From G963677915 sp963677915 (GTDB lineage: Bacteria > Bacillota > Clostridia > Lachnospirales > Vallitaleaceae): 64,000 nucleotides of DNA. Where the stretch lies: contig CAXXGE010000039.1 in NCBI GenBank assembly GCA_963677915.2, positions 1 through 64,000 of the forward strand, in the 5' to 3' direction. The position numbers and the translations under genes are program-made. The notes beneath the pieces were generated by a model. That model did not search any database. It was not told where the DNA came from and saw nothing but the letters and a program-made list of their open reading frames with translations. Below, piece by piece: positions 1 through 8,864 of the stretch (positions are counted from its first letter, which is position 1; each line of letters opens with the position of its first letter).

Positions 1-264
1 GCTTACCGGCAGCACCACATCCAGCTCCTTTGCCAGTTCGGCAAACCGCCTGACTGCCTGGTTATCCTCAAGCGAGGTCGCATAGCCATAGTATTCCGGT
101 TTTTCCTTCTGACAGAAATAATAGCGCTCAAAAAGCTCCTGGACCAGAATCACATTTGCTCCTTGGCCTGCAGCTTCGCGAATCAACTTTTCCGCCTTGG
201 CAATGTTCTCTTCCGGCACGTTTGAACAGCCCATCTGAAGCGCTGCGACTTTCACCATCCTCAT
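1..264 (-). CDS. aguB: N-carbamoylputrescine amidase, partial (N-terminal 88 residues)
   Basis: Hydrolyses N-carbamoylputrescine to putrescine, CO2 and ammonia, the second step of agmatine breakdown. The visible part has the carbon-nitrogen hydrolase opening VAALQMGCS and the block around the presumed catalytic Glu, VILVQELFERYYF; the Lys and Cys of the catalytic triad lie past the left edge. The ATG at 264-262 overlaps the aguA stop (ATGA) and has AAGGAGG eight bases upstream; a second in-frame ATG two codons later is possible. Family and pairing with aguA make the assignment firm, though only about 30% of the gene is seen. Confidence 0.9.
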   Translation of the reverse strand, partial: MRMVKVAALQMGCSNVPEENIAKAEKLIREAAGQGANVILVQELFERYYFCQKEKPEYYGYATSLEDNQAVRRFAELAKELDVVLPVS

Positions 265-1292
265 AGCGTCCGCCTCCTTGGCATCTGTTGTGTAATGCAA
301 TGGACGTTGCCGCCCTCCTTGATCAGCTTCATGCCATCCACTTCCACGATTCGCCTCTCGGGAAAAAGCCTCCGAAGCACTGCAGCCGCTTCGGCATCCG
401 TCTCGCTGGCATCTCCGCCGAATACGGGCAGTATAATCCCGTCATTAACGAAGTAGAAATTGAGATAGCTGAGCGTCAGTCTCTTTCCATTATACTCCCT
501 GTATGGAGGATTTGGAATCTCGATGACTTCAATGGACCGACCTCTGCTGTCCTTGGCCGCTCCAAGAATCGCCAGGTTCTCGAGGGTGATCTCATAATTG
601 GGGTCCTTCTCGTCATGGCAGGTCTGTAAGAGCACGACGCCCGGCTTCGCAAAACAGGCGACATTGTCCACATGACCGTCGGTTTCATCACCGAACAGGC
701 CACGCTTGAGCCAGATGACCGTATCCAGATTCAGTCTGCGCTTAAGTGCCTTTTCTAAAGAGAGCCGGTCCATTTGAGGATTCCTGTTCCTGTTCAAAAG
801 GCATTCCTCCGTGGTCAGCAGCGTCCCTTCGCCATCCACATGAATCGATCCACCTTCCATTATAAAAGGTTCGTTGACCACAGGCACTTCATAGGCATCG
901 GCCACTTTAGCCGCCAGTTCGTTATCCAGATCCCATGGCGAATACTTGCCGCCCCAGGCATTGAACTGCCAGTCGACAGCCGCTACTTCCCCCTCATCGT
1001 TCCATATAAAGGTAGGTCCGTTGTCCCTTACCCAGGCATCGTCATGTTCAATCTCCAGCAATGCGATATTGTCATCCGCACCCACGTAGTCCAGGACATC
1101 CTTCCCATCACCCGGGTTCACAATGACCGTCACCGGTTCGAAAGAAGCGATGGCATCCACCACTTCTCCGTAGCCTTCACAGACTTCCTCATAGTTTTCA
1201 GGCCAAACCATCGAATCCTTCACCGGCCATGAAACAAAGCTCCTGTCATGGATTTCCCATTCCGCCGGCATACCATACCTGACTTTCTTCAT
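261..1292 (-). CDS. aguA: Agmatine deiminase
   Basis: Converts agmatine to N-carbamoylputrescine plus ammonia. The 343-residue protein has the usual family length and its motifs: DDAWVRDNGPTF near residue 85, NAWGGKYSPWD near 112, EGGSIHVDGEGT near 145, GDETDGHVDN near 202, and the C-terminal GGNVHCITQQ carrying the catalytic Cys. It sits between an ABC permease and aguB on the same strand, 20 bp after the permease stop and overlapping aguB by 4 bp, so it is probably the penultimate gene seen of a long operon starting at ubiD. Why polyamine genes share a transcript with prenyl-aromatic genes is not evident; the transporter could belong to either half. Confidence 0.95.
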   Translation of the reverse strand: MKKVRYGMPAEWEIHDRSFVSWPVKDSMVWPENYEEVCEGYGEVVDAIASFEPVTVIVNPGDGKDVLDYVGADDNIALLEIEHDDAWVRDNGPTFIWNDEGEVAAVDWQFNAWGGKYSPWDLDNELAAKVADAYEVPVVNEPFIMEGGSIHVDGEGTLLTTEECLLNRNRNPQMDRLSLEKALKRRLNLDTVIWLKRGLFGDETDGHVDNVACFAKPGVVLLQTCHDEKDPNYEITLENLAILGAAKDSRGRSIEVIEIPNPPYREYNGKRLTLSYLNFYFVNDGIILPVFGGDASETDAEAAAVLRRLFPERRIVEVDGMKLIKEGGNVHCITQQMPRRRTL

Positions 1293-1311
1293 CTATTATC
1301 TATCCTCCACA

Positions 1312-2070
1312 CTATTCAAAATGGCTTTTCCTCTGCCACCTGCATACCTTTTCTTCTATTAAGTCCACTATGGCAAAAAGGCAGAGTCCTGTCAAGCTTA
1401 TGACCACGATCCCTGCATACATGCCGATATAATCAATTCTCGACCAGGCGTCCAGAATGAAATAGCCGATACCATAGTCTGTGCCGTATGCTTCAGCAAA
1501 AAAAAGGATTGATAAGGCCGTTCCCACCGAAACCCTCAAGGAAGTGAGCAAACCCGGCACCACTGCCGGCAGTGTCACATGTACAAGCCTTTGTATCCTG
1601 CCCGCACCCAGACTGTCCACAAGCGCATAGGTTTCCGGCGAAATATTCATCACTGCATCCCGTGACGCGATGATCACCTGGAAAACTACAATCAGAACAA
1701 TCAGAAGGACCTTCGACAGGTTCCCAAGTCCGAAAAGCAGCATCAGCACTGGCAGCAAGACCGTTTTCGGAATCGGATAAGTAAAATACACCGTCAGCCC
1801 CAGCAGTTTGTTCCACCTTCCGGATCCTGCCATAGCAAGACCGATGGCCACACCCAAAGCCGTCGCAACCAGGATACCTGCCCCGATTCTATATAGGCTC
1901 ATGGCCACATGAACCGGCAAGTCGTATTTCCCCATCCCCGGCATAGCTGAATAGACTGCAAGGGGCGTCGGCAGCAGCCTTTTGTCAACAGCAAGCGCCG
2001 CCAGAAACCAAAGTATGTTCACAATGACAAAGCCCTTAAGCAGCATCAGCAGTTTCCCTTTGACTGTCAT
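1312..2070 (-). CDS. ABC transporter permease, SsuC/TauC/ThiX-like
   Basis: Membrane subunit of an importer of the NMT1/SsuABC/ThiXYZ class. About six hydrophobic segments are visible, and the cytoplasmic coupling loop has the typical order (SLGAGRIQRLVHVTLPAVVPGLLTSLRV, given here only as the family-like EAA block near residues 155-182). The ATG at 2070 overlaps the ATPase stop (ATGA) and has AAGGGG eight bases upstream, so it is preferred to the codon three triplets earlier. Usual length, 252 residues. The substrate cannot be read from the permease; see the binding protein. Confidence 0.85.
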   Translation of the reverse strand: MTVKGKLLMLLKGFVIVNILWFLAALAVDKRLLPTPLAVYSAMPGMGKYDLPVHVAMSLYRIGAGILVATALGVAIGLAMAGSGRWNKLLGLTVYFTYPIPKTVLLPVLMLLFGLGNLSKVLLIVLIVVFQVIIASRDAVMNISPETYALVDSLGAGRIQRLVHVTLPAVVPGLLTSLRVSVGTALSILFFAEAYGTDYGIGYFILDAWSRIDYIGMYAGIVVISLTGLCLFAIVDLIEEKVCRWQRKSHFE

Positions 2071-2828
2071 TGGTGCCACCCCTTTTTCACGATGTCCCTG
2101 ATTCTCGACGTCATTGCCAGGAACTCCCCGCTCTCCCTCTTCTCTTCATCCTTTAAACCGAAAACCGGATTGTCGATGACTTCGGCGATTCTCCCGGGAC
2201 TGTCCGACAGCACAATGATTCGCTTCCCCATGAAAACCGCCTCCTCAAGGCTGTGGGTAACGAATAGGGTTGTCGTCTTGAACTGACGCCAGATAGAGAG
2301 AAACAGCGCCTGCACCTCTTCCCGTTTCAAAGAGTCCAGCGCTGAAAACGGCTCATCCATAAGGAGCAGGTCAGGATTCATGATGAAAGCCCTCGCAACC
2401 GCCACCCTTTGTTTCTGTCCGCCGCTCAGAGCATTGGGAAAACGCTTCTCAAGCCCCGTCATCCCTAGTTCATCCAGTATCTCCGCTGCCTTGTCCGTTT
2501 CCTGCTGTCCGATGGCCTTCTTTCTTATTATATAGGGCAGAAGGCAGTTCTCCATCACCGTCTTCCACGGCAGCAGCCCAAAATGCTGGGGAATGAAGCC
2601 GATCGTATGATGCACCGGGTTCAGCGGTTCTCCCTTTAGCTCCACCGTACCTTCAAACTGTCTGTGAATACCTCCGAGCACATGGAGAAGCGTAGACTTC
2701 CCACAGCCCGAGGGCCCTATAATGGCGCAGATTTCCCCCGCTTTTATATCAAGATTCAAAGGGCCAAACGCCTGTATGGTCGATTTTTCGTTTTTATAGG
2801 CAGCCTGAAGCCCTTCGATTCGCAGCAT
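2067..2828 (-). CDS. ABC transporter ATP-binding protein, SsuB/TauB-like
   Basis: ATPase that powers uptake through the adjoining permease. Of 253 residues: Walker A GPSGCGKST near 38, Q-loop IPQHFGLLPW near 85, signature LSGGQKQR near 134, Walker B LLLMDEPFSALD near 154, switch His in FVTHSLEEA near 188. All catalytic positions are intact. The gene starts one base before the end of the binding-protein gene (2829) and overlaps the permease by 4 bp, so the three subunits are translationally coupled. Confidence 0.9.
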   Translation of the reverse strand: MLRIEGLQAAYKNEKSTIQAFGPLNLDIKAGEICAIIGPSGCGKSTLLHVLGGIHRQFEGTVELKGEPLNPVHHTIGFIPQHFGLLPWKTVMENCLLPYIIRKKAIGQQETDKAAEILDELGMTGLEKRFPNALSGGQKQRVAVARAFIMNPDLLLMDEPFSALDSLKREEVQALFLSIWRQFKTTTLFVTHSLEEAVFMGKRIIVLSDSPGRIAEVIDNPVFGLKDEEKRESGEFLAMTSRIRDIVKKGWHQ

Positions 2829-3758
2829 TTATTCCATCACCAGATCTTTCGCTTTCATGTCTTTCATATCGACGCCCTTGCTTGCCGCCCATGCGATGAC
2901 CTCTTCCAGCTCGGCCTCACTAGGCAGTCCGTGATGGTCATATTCGGGCAGCGTGACATTGCCGGCCATCGTTTCAGGGAATCCGATCGCTTCAATGACG
3001 AAAGCTTCGTATTCTGAAATCGGCGTGCTGTTCACATAATCCACACCTTCATCATAGCACGACAGAAATTTATCGATCGCCGAACGTTTTTCATCGATTG
3101 CTGCCTGTGAAAATGCAAGAACGGTTATACGCATATCCATATCGCTCGCTTTTCCAAGAAGGAATCCTCCAGATCCAAGGGCCAGGGAGGCAAAAGGCTC
3201 CGGCAACAGCGCGCTGTCCACCTGGTCGTTGGCAAGCATCTCCACACGTGCAGGGATGGCAGGGATTGCCGTTTTTACGACACTGTCAGATGTCATGCCA
3301 TTTTCTTCAAGCATCTTGTCAAGTGCGTACTCGATGACGGTCAGTTCGGAAATGGCGACGCTTTTCCCTTCCAGGCCCTGCCAGTCGCTGACATTGGAAT
3401 CGGCTGCTGTGATGAAGCTGAAATCGCAGTTTGTATAGCTGGCAATCTTCACATCGAAGCCGCCGCTTTGATACAGAACGATGGCCGTCTGGTCGCCGAT
3501 GATGCCGTCCAGTTCACCGGATTGGAAGGCCGCGTTCCTGTCTTTTGCGCTTCGGAATACCTGGAATTCCACATCAAGTCCCGAGTTTTCATAATAGCCC
3601 CTGTCCTGAGCGATTAATAGCGGTATGGCGTCCTCTGAAGGCATGAGTCCGAAGACAAGGGGTTTCGTCTCCTCATTCTTTCCGCATCCCGTCAGTGATA
3701 AAACCATTGTCAAAGCAAGTGCAGAAAACAGTCCGATAAGTCTTTTCATTCCCGTCAT
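2829..3758 (-). CDS. ABC transporter substrate-binding lipoprotein, NMT1/ThiY-like
   Basis: Extracytoplasmic binding protein of the NMT1/SsuA/ThiY superfamily, a class that also holds MqnA/MqnD of the futalosine menaquinone pathway. It has a signal peptide with lipobox LTGC (Cys about residue 21) and family blocks FGLMPSEDAIPLLIAQDRGYY and GELDGIIGDQ. I place the start at the ATG at 3758 because GGGAG lies seven bases upstream and it follows the ubiX stop at once; an in-frame upstream start at 3800 would overlap ubiX and lacks a better site. Its place between ubiX and its ATPase suggests an aromatic or quinone-precursor ligand, but amidines, pyrimidines or polyamine-related ligands are open. 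Confidence 0.8.
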   Translation of the reverse strand: MTGMKRLIGLFSALALTMVLSLTGCGKNEETKPLVFGLMPSEDAIPLLIAQDRGYYENSGLDVEFQVFRSAKDRNAAFQSGELDGIIGDQTAIVLYQSGGFDVKIASYTNCDFSFITAADSNVSDWQGLEGKSVAISELTVIEYALDKMLEENGMTSDSVVKTAIPAIPARVEMLANDQVDSALLPEPFASLALGSGGFLLGKASDMDMRITVLAFSQAAIDEKRSAIDKFLSCYDEGVDYVNSTPISEYEAFVIEAIGFPETMAGNVTLPEYDHHGLPSEAELEEVIAWAASKGVDMKDMKAKDLVME

Positions 3759-3759
3759 T

Positions 3760-4338
3760 TCAGTTCTCCCATTTTTCGTATAAGTTGTTGTCGACTCCAA
3801 GTTGGTCCAGGATCTTGCCGACGATAAAGTCGACCAGTTCCTCCATAGTGGCCGGTTCGTGATAGAAACCAGGCATGGCGGGCAGGATTGTCACACCCAG
3901 GTTGGCCAGTTTAAGCATGTTCTCAAGGTGGATGGCGCTAAGAGGCGTCTCTCTGGGAACGATGATCAGAGGCTTTTTCTCCTTGATAGCAACATCCGCA
4001 GCCCTGGTGAGCAGGTTTTTAGAAATGCCGTGGCTGATTTCAGCAAGCGTACCCATGGAACAGGGTGCCACGACCATGCCGTCAGTACCGTAGGATCCGC
4101 TGGCGATTGCACCAAATAGATTGTCGACGGCTTCCAGCCTGATGTTTTCATTCCCGTCAGCCAGTTCCTTCGCCCACCCGTTGTAGTCGATACCCAGCTC
4201 ATGGGCCATGACAGCCTTGCCGTTGTCCGTGGCGATCAGGTGCAGCTGCAATTCACTTTTCGCCGACAGCACTTCTGACAGCCGTTTGAAATAGATACTG
4301 CCGCTGGCACCAGTCATGGCGATAATGTATTTTTTCAT
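3760..4338 (-). CDS. ubiX: Flavin prenyltransferase UbiX
   Basis: Makes prenylated FMN, the cofactor UbiD needs, from FMN and dimethylallyl phosphate. The 192-residue protein has the Rossmann start IIAMTGASGSIY, the VVAPCSMGTLAEISHG block near residue 91, PLIIVPRETPLSAIH near 131 and the C-terminal ILPAMPGFYH. Length and motifs match the family. It follows ubiA by 9 bp and ubiD is two genes upstream, so cofactor maker and user share an operon. In futalosine-pathway bacteria such paralogues are called MqnM; that alternative name cannot be excluded. Confidence 0.95.
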   Translation of the reverse strand: MKKYIIAMTGASGSIYFKRLSEVLSAKSELQLHLIATDNGKAVMAHELGIDYNGWAKELADGNENIRLEAVDNLFGAIASGSYGTDGMVVAPCSMGTLAEISHGISKNLLTRAADVAIKEKKPLIIVPRETPLSAIHLENMLKLANLGVTILPAMPGFYHEPATMEELVDFIVGKILDQLGVDNNLYEKWEN

Positions 4339-4347
4339 CTTCTGCTC

Positions 4348-5217
4348 CTATACCAGTGCATCCCAGACACCGAAAATCAGGAAAACAATGCTGATGACCT
4401 GGTTGATACCGTAAGATGCGATTTTTACGTTTGTCAGGTTGTCAGGCGACACGATTCTGTGTTCAAGGATGAAGAGGACGGCTATCACAGCAAGTCCGGC
4501 GAAGTAGATTGGGCCAAGACCTTGAGACGACATGCCTGCTGCGACTAGAATGACCAGTGTGCAGAAATGGAAAAAAGCCGCAATCCTAAGCCCGTTTTTC
4601 ACACCGAACCTTGCCGGAATTGAATGGACGCCGTTCTTCGTGTCGAATTCATAATCCTGGGAGCCGTAGATGATGTCAAAACCGGCCACCCACAGCGTGT
4701 TGGCAGCACCAAAAAACAGGGGTGTCCAGCCGAAACTACCCGTTACCGCGAGCCATGCACCGACGGGCGCAGCCGCCGTGGTGACACCGAGCACCAGATG
4801 GCACAGCCAGGTGAACCGCTTCGTATAGGAATAGCCGATCAGCAGCACCAGAGCAACTGGTGAAAGTGCCAGGCACAGCGGATTAAGCTGCCAGGCCGCC
4901 AGGACCATAATCATAAAGCAGGCCGCCGAGAAGATGACGACTTCCCTTTTTCCCATTTCCCCTTTTGGAATCTGCCTGTCTGCTGTTCTGGGGTTTCTTT
5001 TGTCAATCTCTGCATCGATGACCCGGTTGATGGCGTTGGCCCCGGTTCTCGCCCCCATGAAAGCCAGCAGGATCCAGAAGATTTTTATCCAGGGCAGATG
5101 TCCTTCTGCTGCCAGGAGCATCGATATCAAGGCGAAGGAAAGGGAGAAAACAGTATGGGAGAACATGACGAGGACGCCGTAGTCTCTGATTTTGCTGATT
5201 AATCTAGTCAATAGCAT
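4348..5217 (-). CDS. ubiA: UbiA-family aromatic prenyltransferase
   Basis: Integral membrane enzyme attaching a polyprenyl chain to an aromatic acid. The 289-residue protein shows eight or nine hydrophobic segments and both Asp-rich motifs: NRVIDAEIDKRNPRTADR near residue 69 and the second site YGSQDYEFD near 190. I start at the ATG at 5217, which overlaps ubiD by 14 bp and has GGAAGAG upstream; frame extension to 5400 only runs through ubiD in another frame. Either a 4-hydroxybenzoate prenyltransferase or the MqnP prenyltransferase of the futalosine menaquinone route; the company of UbiD and UbiX fits both. Confidence 0.9.
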   Translation of the reverse strand: MLLTRLISKIRDYGVLVMFSHTVFSLSFALISMLLAAEGHLPWIKIFWILLAFMGARTGANAINRVIDAEIDKRNPRTADRQIPKGEMGKREVVIFSAACFMIMVLAAWQLNPLCLALSPVALVLLIGYSYTKRFTWLCHLVLGVTTAAAPVGAWLAVTGSFGWTPLFFGAANTLWVAGFDIIYGSQDYEFDTKNGVHSIPARFGVKNGLRIAAFFHFCTLVILVAAGMSSQGLGPIYFAGLAVIAVLFILEHRIVSPDNLTNVKIASYGINQVISIVFLIFGVWDALV

Positions 5218-6652
5218 AGCTCTTCCACTTTCTGTCCACACGTGCCTTGATGGCTTCATCCATTTCGATATCGTCCGGCCATGGCCGCTTGTGACCTTCT
5301 TCCAGCCATTTCTTTGTGGCATCCACACCCAGGCGGTGGCCGTAATGGGCCAGGTCCGATGCATGGTCCAGGGCGTCCAGAGGTCCTTCCGAAATGACAA
5401 GGTCCCTCCTGGCGTCGATGTTGTTGAATACTTTCCATGCCACGGTGCTGATATCCTGGGGACTGACCTGCTCGTCGACCACGATGATCATCTTGGTGTA
5501 CATCATCTGACCCATACCCCACAGGCTGTTCATGATTTTCTTCGCATGTCCGGGGTAACGTTTTTTTATCGAGACGATGACGCAGTTATGGAAGACCCCC
5601 TCGAGCGGAAAGTTGATGTCCACGATTTCCGGAAGCTGCATCTTCAGAAGGGGCAGGAATATGCGTTCCGTCGCCTTGCCCATGTAGCAGTCCTCCATCG
5701 GCGGCTTCCCTACGACCGTCGTCGGGTAGATGGGATTTTTCTTATGGGTGATGCATGTCACGTGAAAGACCGGGTACATGTCTGACAGTGAATAATAGCC
5801 GGTGTGGTCGCCAAAGGGGCCTTCTTCTTTAAGCGGTTCAGTCACATCGACGTAGCCTTCAATGACAAACTCGGCTTCGGCAGGGATATAGATGTCGTTT
5901 GTGATGGATTTCACCATCTTGACCGGCATCTTCCTCAGGTAGCCGGCAAACATCATTTCATCAATCATTTTGGGCAGTGGCGCTGTGGCAGCATAGGTGA
6001 CCGCCGGATCGCAGCCCAAGGCTACGGATACCGGCATCCTGCCGCCCAGTTTTCTGTACTGGTCATAGATTTCTCTGCCGTCCTTGTGCCAGTGCCAGTG
6101 CATACCTGTGGTTTTTTTGTCATAAACCTGCAGCCTGTACATGCCTGTATTCTGGATGCCGGTCTCGGGATCTTTCGTGAACACAAGCGGGAACGTGATA
6201 AACCTGCCACCGTCCTGTGGCCAGCACTTGAGGACCGGCAGCTTGGTCAGGTCCGGGTCCATGTCGATTACCTGCTGACAAGCACCTTTTACCGCCAGCT
6301 TGACAGGAAATACCGCTGCCATCCTGGCCATGCCTGGGAGCGCCTTCACCTTGTTCAGGAGTCCTGTGTAATTGGCCATGTCTATGAATTCGCCGATACC
6401 GTCACCAATGTCGTCAAGCCTGTCAACGCCCAGCGCCAGACTCATTCGTTCATAGGTGCCCATCGCATTGATCAGTACGGGATAATCCGACCCTTTCACC
6501 TTCTCGAAAAGCAGCGCTGGTCCATACTGCTTGGAGACCCGGTCTGCAATCTCGGTTATCTCCAGTTCAGGATCCACTTCAACCTTTATTCTTTTAAGCT
6601 CTCCCTTTTTCTCAAGGGTCTCGATAAACGCACCAATGTCTTTGAATGCCAT
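5204..6652 (-). CDS. ubiD: UbiD-family prenyl-FMN-dependent decarboxylase
   Basis: Decarboxylates a prenylated aromatic acid using prenyl-FMN made by UbiX. The 482-residue protein has family length. Visible marks are the GPALLFEKVKG block near residue 44, the metal/cofactor region GMHWHWHKDG near 181, and EGPFGDHTGYYS near 274 with the acidic residues of the active site. The ATG at 6652 is chosen because AGGTGG lies eight bases before it; the in-frame ATG at 6670 has no site and sits inside the promoter region. First gene of the operon. Could equally be named MqnL if the cell uses the futalosine pathway. Confidence 0.92.
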   Translation of the reverse strand: MAFKDIGAFIETLEKKGELKRIKVEVDPELEITEIADRVSKQYGPALLFEKVKGSDYPVLINAMGTYERMSLALGVDRLDDIGDGIGEFIDMANYTGLLNKVKALPGMARMAAVFPVKLAVKGACQQVIDMDPDLTKLPVLKCWPQDGGRFITFPLVFTKDPETGIQNTGMYRLQVYDKKTTGMHWHWHKDGREIYDQYRKLGGRMPVSVALGCDPAVTYAATAPLPKMIDEMMFAGYLRKMPVKMVKSITNDIYIPAEAEFVIEGYVDVTEPLKEEGPFGDHTGYYSLSDMYPVFHVTCITHKKNPIYPTTVVGKPPMEDCYMGKATERIFLPLLKMQLPEIVDINFPLEGVFHNCVIVSIKKRYPGHAKKIMNSLWGMGQMMYTKMIIVVDEQVSPQDISTVAWKVFNNIDARRDLVISEGPLDALDHASDLAHYGHRLGVDATKKWLEEGHKRPWPDDIEMDEAIKARVDRKWKSYAID

Positions 6653-6681
6653 CTTTTCCACCACCTGCATATAATGCCAAT

Positions 6682-6687
6682 ATTATA
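6682..6687 (-). promoter_or_regulatory. Likely -10 box of the ubiD operon
   Basis: TATAAT on the minus strand, 30 bases before the ubiD start. The -35 zone falls in the terminator hairpin of the upstream gene and has no good match, so promoter strength is uncertain. Confidence 0.5.
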
Positions 6688-6691
6688 TCAT

Positions 6692-6719
6692 AAAAAGGGG
6701 ACGACTCCGTCCCCTTTTT
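6692..6719 (-). terminator. Rho-independent terminator
   Basis: A perfect 12-bp inverted repeat (arms AAAAAGGGGACG) with a 4-base loop, ending in a T run on the minus strand. It closes the DUF4914 gene 12 bases after its stop. The symmetric A/T flanks would let it work in both directions. Confidence 0.85.
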
Positions 6720-6731
6720 GGTTGACAACTA

Positions 6732-8610
6732 TCAATATCTCATCGGTATCAGTGTCAGATAATCCTCCAGCGTACCGTCGTTCAGACAGCATTCGATGAT
6801 TGACCTTCCAAGCGGATTCAATTCATCCGTCAGATACTGGCCGAGTTCCTTTTTGAAAAATCCTGAAAGAATGGCATCCCCGGCATCATAGCCTGCGGTA
6901 CCCACCTCAATCTGCCTGTGCGTCTGAAGCAGACCACTTGGTATGTAGGTGCCATCCACCTTCATGCTTTCCACCGTATAGCCCAAGAGAGAGGACCTTG
7001 CAGGAAGCAGCTGATGCTCCTTGAATGAAGCGCTTCCCCTGCGAGCCAGATATTCCCTGGCAATCCATTGAGGCATAAATCCAACCTTATATACACCGAT
7101 ATGCTGGTTTGGAACCAGAATATACCTTGTACCAGATGCCTTGAGCATCTGATCCAGAAGGATGTTGGCCTGTCTCACTTTCTTTCCTGTAGCAAATGGC
7201 CAGTAGGAACCGACACCCTCGCTGCTCATTGCATCGCCGTCGGTGACACTCGGGTTCGCATAGCCCCTTGGTGAAACCAGCCGCCATATCCAGGCAAGGG
7301 CCGGTGGCAGCACATGCAGCATGCCAATGATGCCGTAGCTTGGATTCTGCATTGTGCAGACAGGTGTACGTACGCCAAAGCTTCTCACATCCACTTCGAC
7401 TGCTTCATCAATCACATGTGGTATATGGCTGCGCGGTACAATCGCCCTTGGATTCGGACAGGGTACTCCCGGCGCGTCCTTAATATGCTCCCAAATCAGA
7501 CATGTTGAATCTGGGCTAGCCTCATAATTGAGGAAAATAAGCGGCTCCTTCGGATGTATCGTCATGCGCTCAAGGTAGGGATCTGTACCATAGGCCTTGA
7601 TGCCGTCTGTCCTTAGGAACCAGCCGCCTTCAGCATCCTTCACCATCAGTTTGTTGCCCTCACCCTGGATACTCGGATGGCAAAGGGCCATATCATCTGT
7701 AACAGGCCTGATTTCGCAGGACTCTTTCAATTCAAGGGTGATGACCTCACTCATCTCAGTGTGTTTGGCGAGTGGAATCTGACCCTCTTCGTCCCTGTGG
7801 ATTTTCTCGGCCATTTCGCTTTTCCCGCCGCCGCTTGCACCTTCATGCATAATGTTGATCTGGTTGTCGTACGGTGTAATGATTCTGACTGTCGAACCAT
7901 GCAGTGTTGTCCATCCCTCGGACTCGCCCATATGCAGCAAAATACCGTAGACGCCCTTTTTCGCACTTGGCCCTGGATACAGGTTGTATGAGAACAGCTC
8001 GTAGGCTTCTTTTGTCCTGTTGTGCACGACCATCTGCTTGCCGATGAAATGGGTGTGCCTGAACGGTGGGTGCAAGGTAAAACACGGCCTTGGGCTCGTA
8101 TCCATCCCTGACTTCATCCAGCGGAATGAAAAACTGAAGGTCCGCCAGCCCGCCGGCAAAAAATCCCGCGTTTGCCGGTGCAATCAGGATTGCTTCATAA
8201 CCTGTTTCGTCAGCTGCACCCGCCTTGAAAGGCATGACAATCAAATCCTGTTTTTTCAGCCAGTCAAGGGTTTCCCTGCGCAGCCCTTCAAACCCTACGC
8301 CGAAACTCTCTTCGTAGCGTTTTTTGTCAGTATCCCCATCGTCTGCAATCAGCATGCAGTCAGGATCCCGTCTGCGCATATAGATATCATCATAATTGAC
8401 AACCAGGCCGTTCTTGACCTTGGTTACTGTCGCTTCCCTAATGACACCGCTCTCTCCGGTCTCGTATGATACATCGAATATATCCTTTTTACCGCCCATG
8501 GCCAGTTCAAGCAGATGCTCACGCGACCGGGGTACGACGATCGACGGAGCCGACTCCAAAACATCCTGCAGTTCCTTGGAAATAGAAAGTTTCTTAATAA
8601 ATTCTTGCAT
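6732..8610 (-). pseudogene. DUF4914 family PEPCK-like P-loop protein, frameshifted
   Basis: Two overlapping frames make one protein of about 625 residues. The N-terminal part (8610 to about 8070) ends its useful frame at KAVFYLAP; the other frame then continues with PPFRHTHFIGKQMVVHNR and runs to 6732. Dropping one G from the GGG at 8068-8070 joins them. The second half carries a Walker A-like GASGGGKSE, as in ATP-dependent phosphoenolpyruvate carboxykinases, which fits my recollection of DUF4914 as PEPCK-related; its reaction is unknown. Start ATG at 8610 with AGAGGTG upstream. It stands alone between two operons with its own terminator. Either a real one-base insertion or an assembly error; ribE and galT in this window show the same kind of surplus base. 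Confidence 0.8.
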
Positions 8611-8772
8611 TTCAACACCTCTTGATGATTTGATTAATTGTAGTGAAAAACAGATTCAAAACAAGCTTGTCAAACAACTTTACCCATAATCGGATTGTAT
8701 CACAGCACGAGTGCAAACGCAAGTATTTTGCAGGTGTTTCATTTCTTTCTTGCATAATCCACAGAATCCATA

Positions 8773-8850
8773 GTACCGGGGAGTAAATGCTTTACTCCCA
8801 AAAAAAGACGGTGCCGGGGAGTAAAATATTTACTCGCCGGCACCGTCTTT
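8773..8850. repeat. Family-1 palindromic repeats, two adjacent units; also rib terminator
   Basis: Unit one (8776-8799) has CCGGGGAGTAAA facing TTTACTCCC; unit two (8804-8850) is a 47-bp near-perfect hairpin with arms AAAGACGGTGCCGG. On the minus strand unit two is followed by seven T residues and lies 15 bases past the ribH stop, so it doubles as the terminator of the riboflavin operon. Confidence 0.85.
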
Positions 8851-8864
8851 TCTAATCACACTAT

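Noticed and set aside
3756..3800. Longer start of the NMT1-type binding protein
   Set aside because: Would overlap ubiX and push the signal peptide inward; ATG 3758 has GGGAG at seven bases.
4348..5400. UbiA with a 60-residue N-terminal extension
   Set aside because: The extension is read from ubiD in another frame and has no prenyltransferase character; ATG 5217 has a proper ribosome site.
5804..6799. Long plus-strand frame opposite ubiD
   Set aside because: It has no family features and mirrors a well-supported gene.
6732..8610. Two separate overlapping genes in place of DUF4914
   Set aside because: The two frames join seamlessly as one family-length protein when one G is removed; the extra N-terminal part of the second frame is not protein-like.
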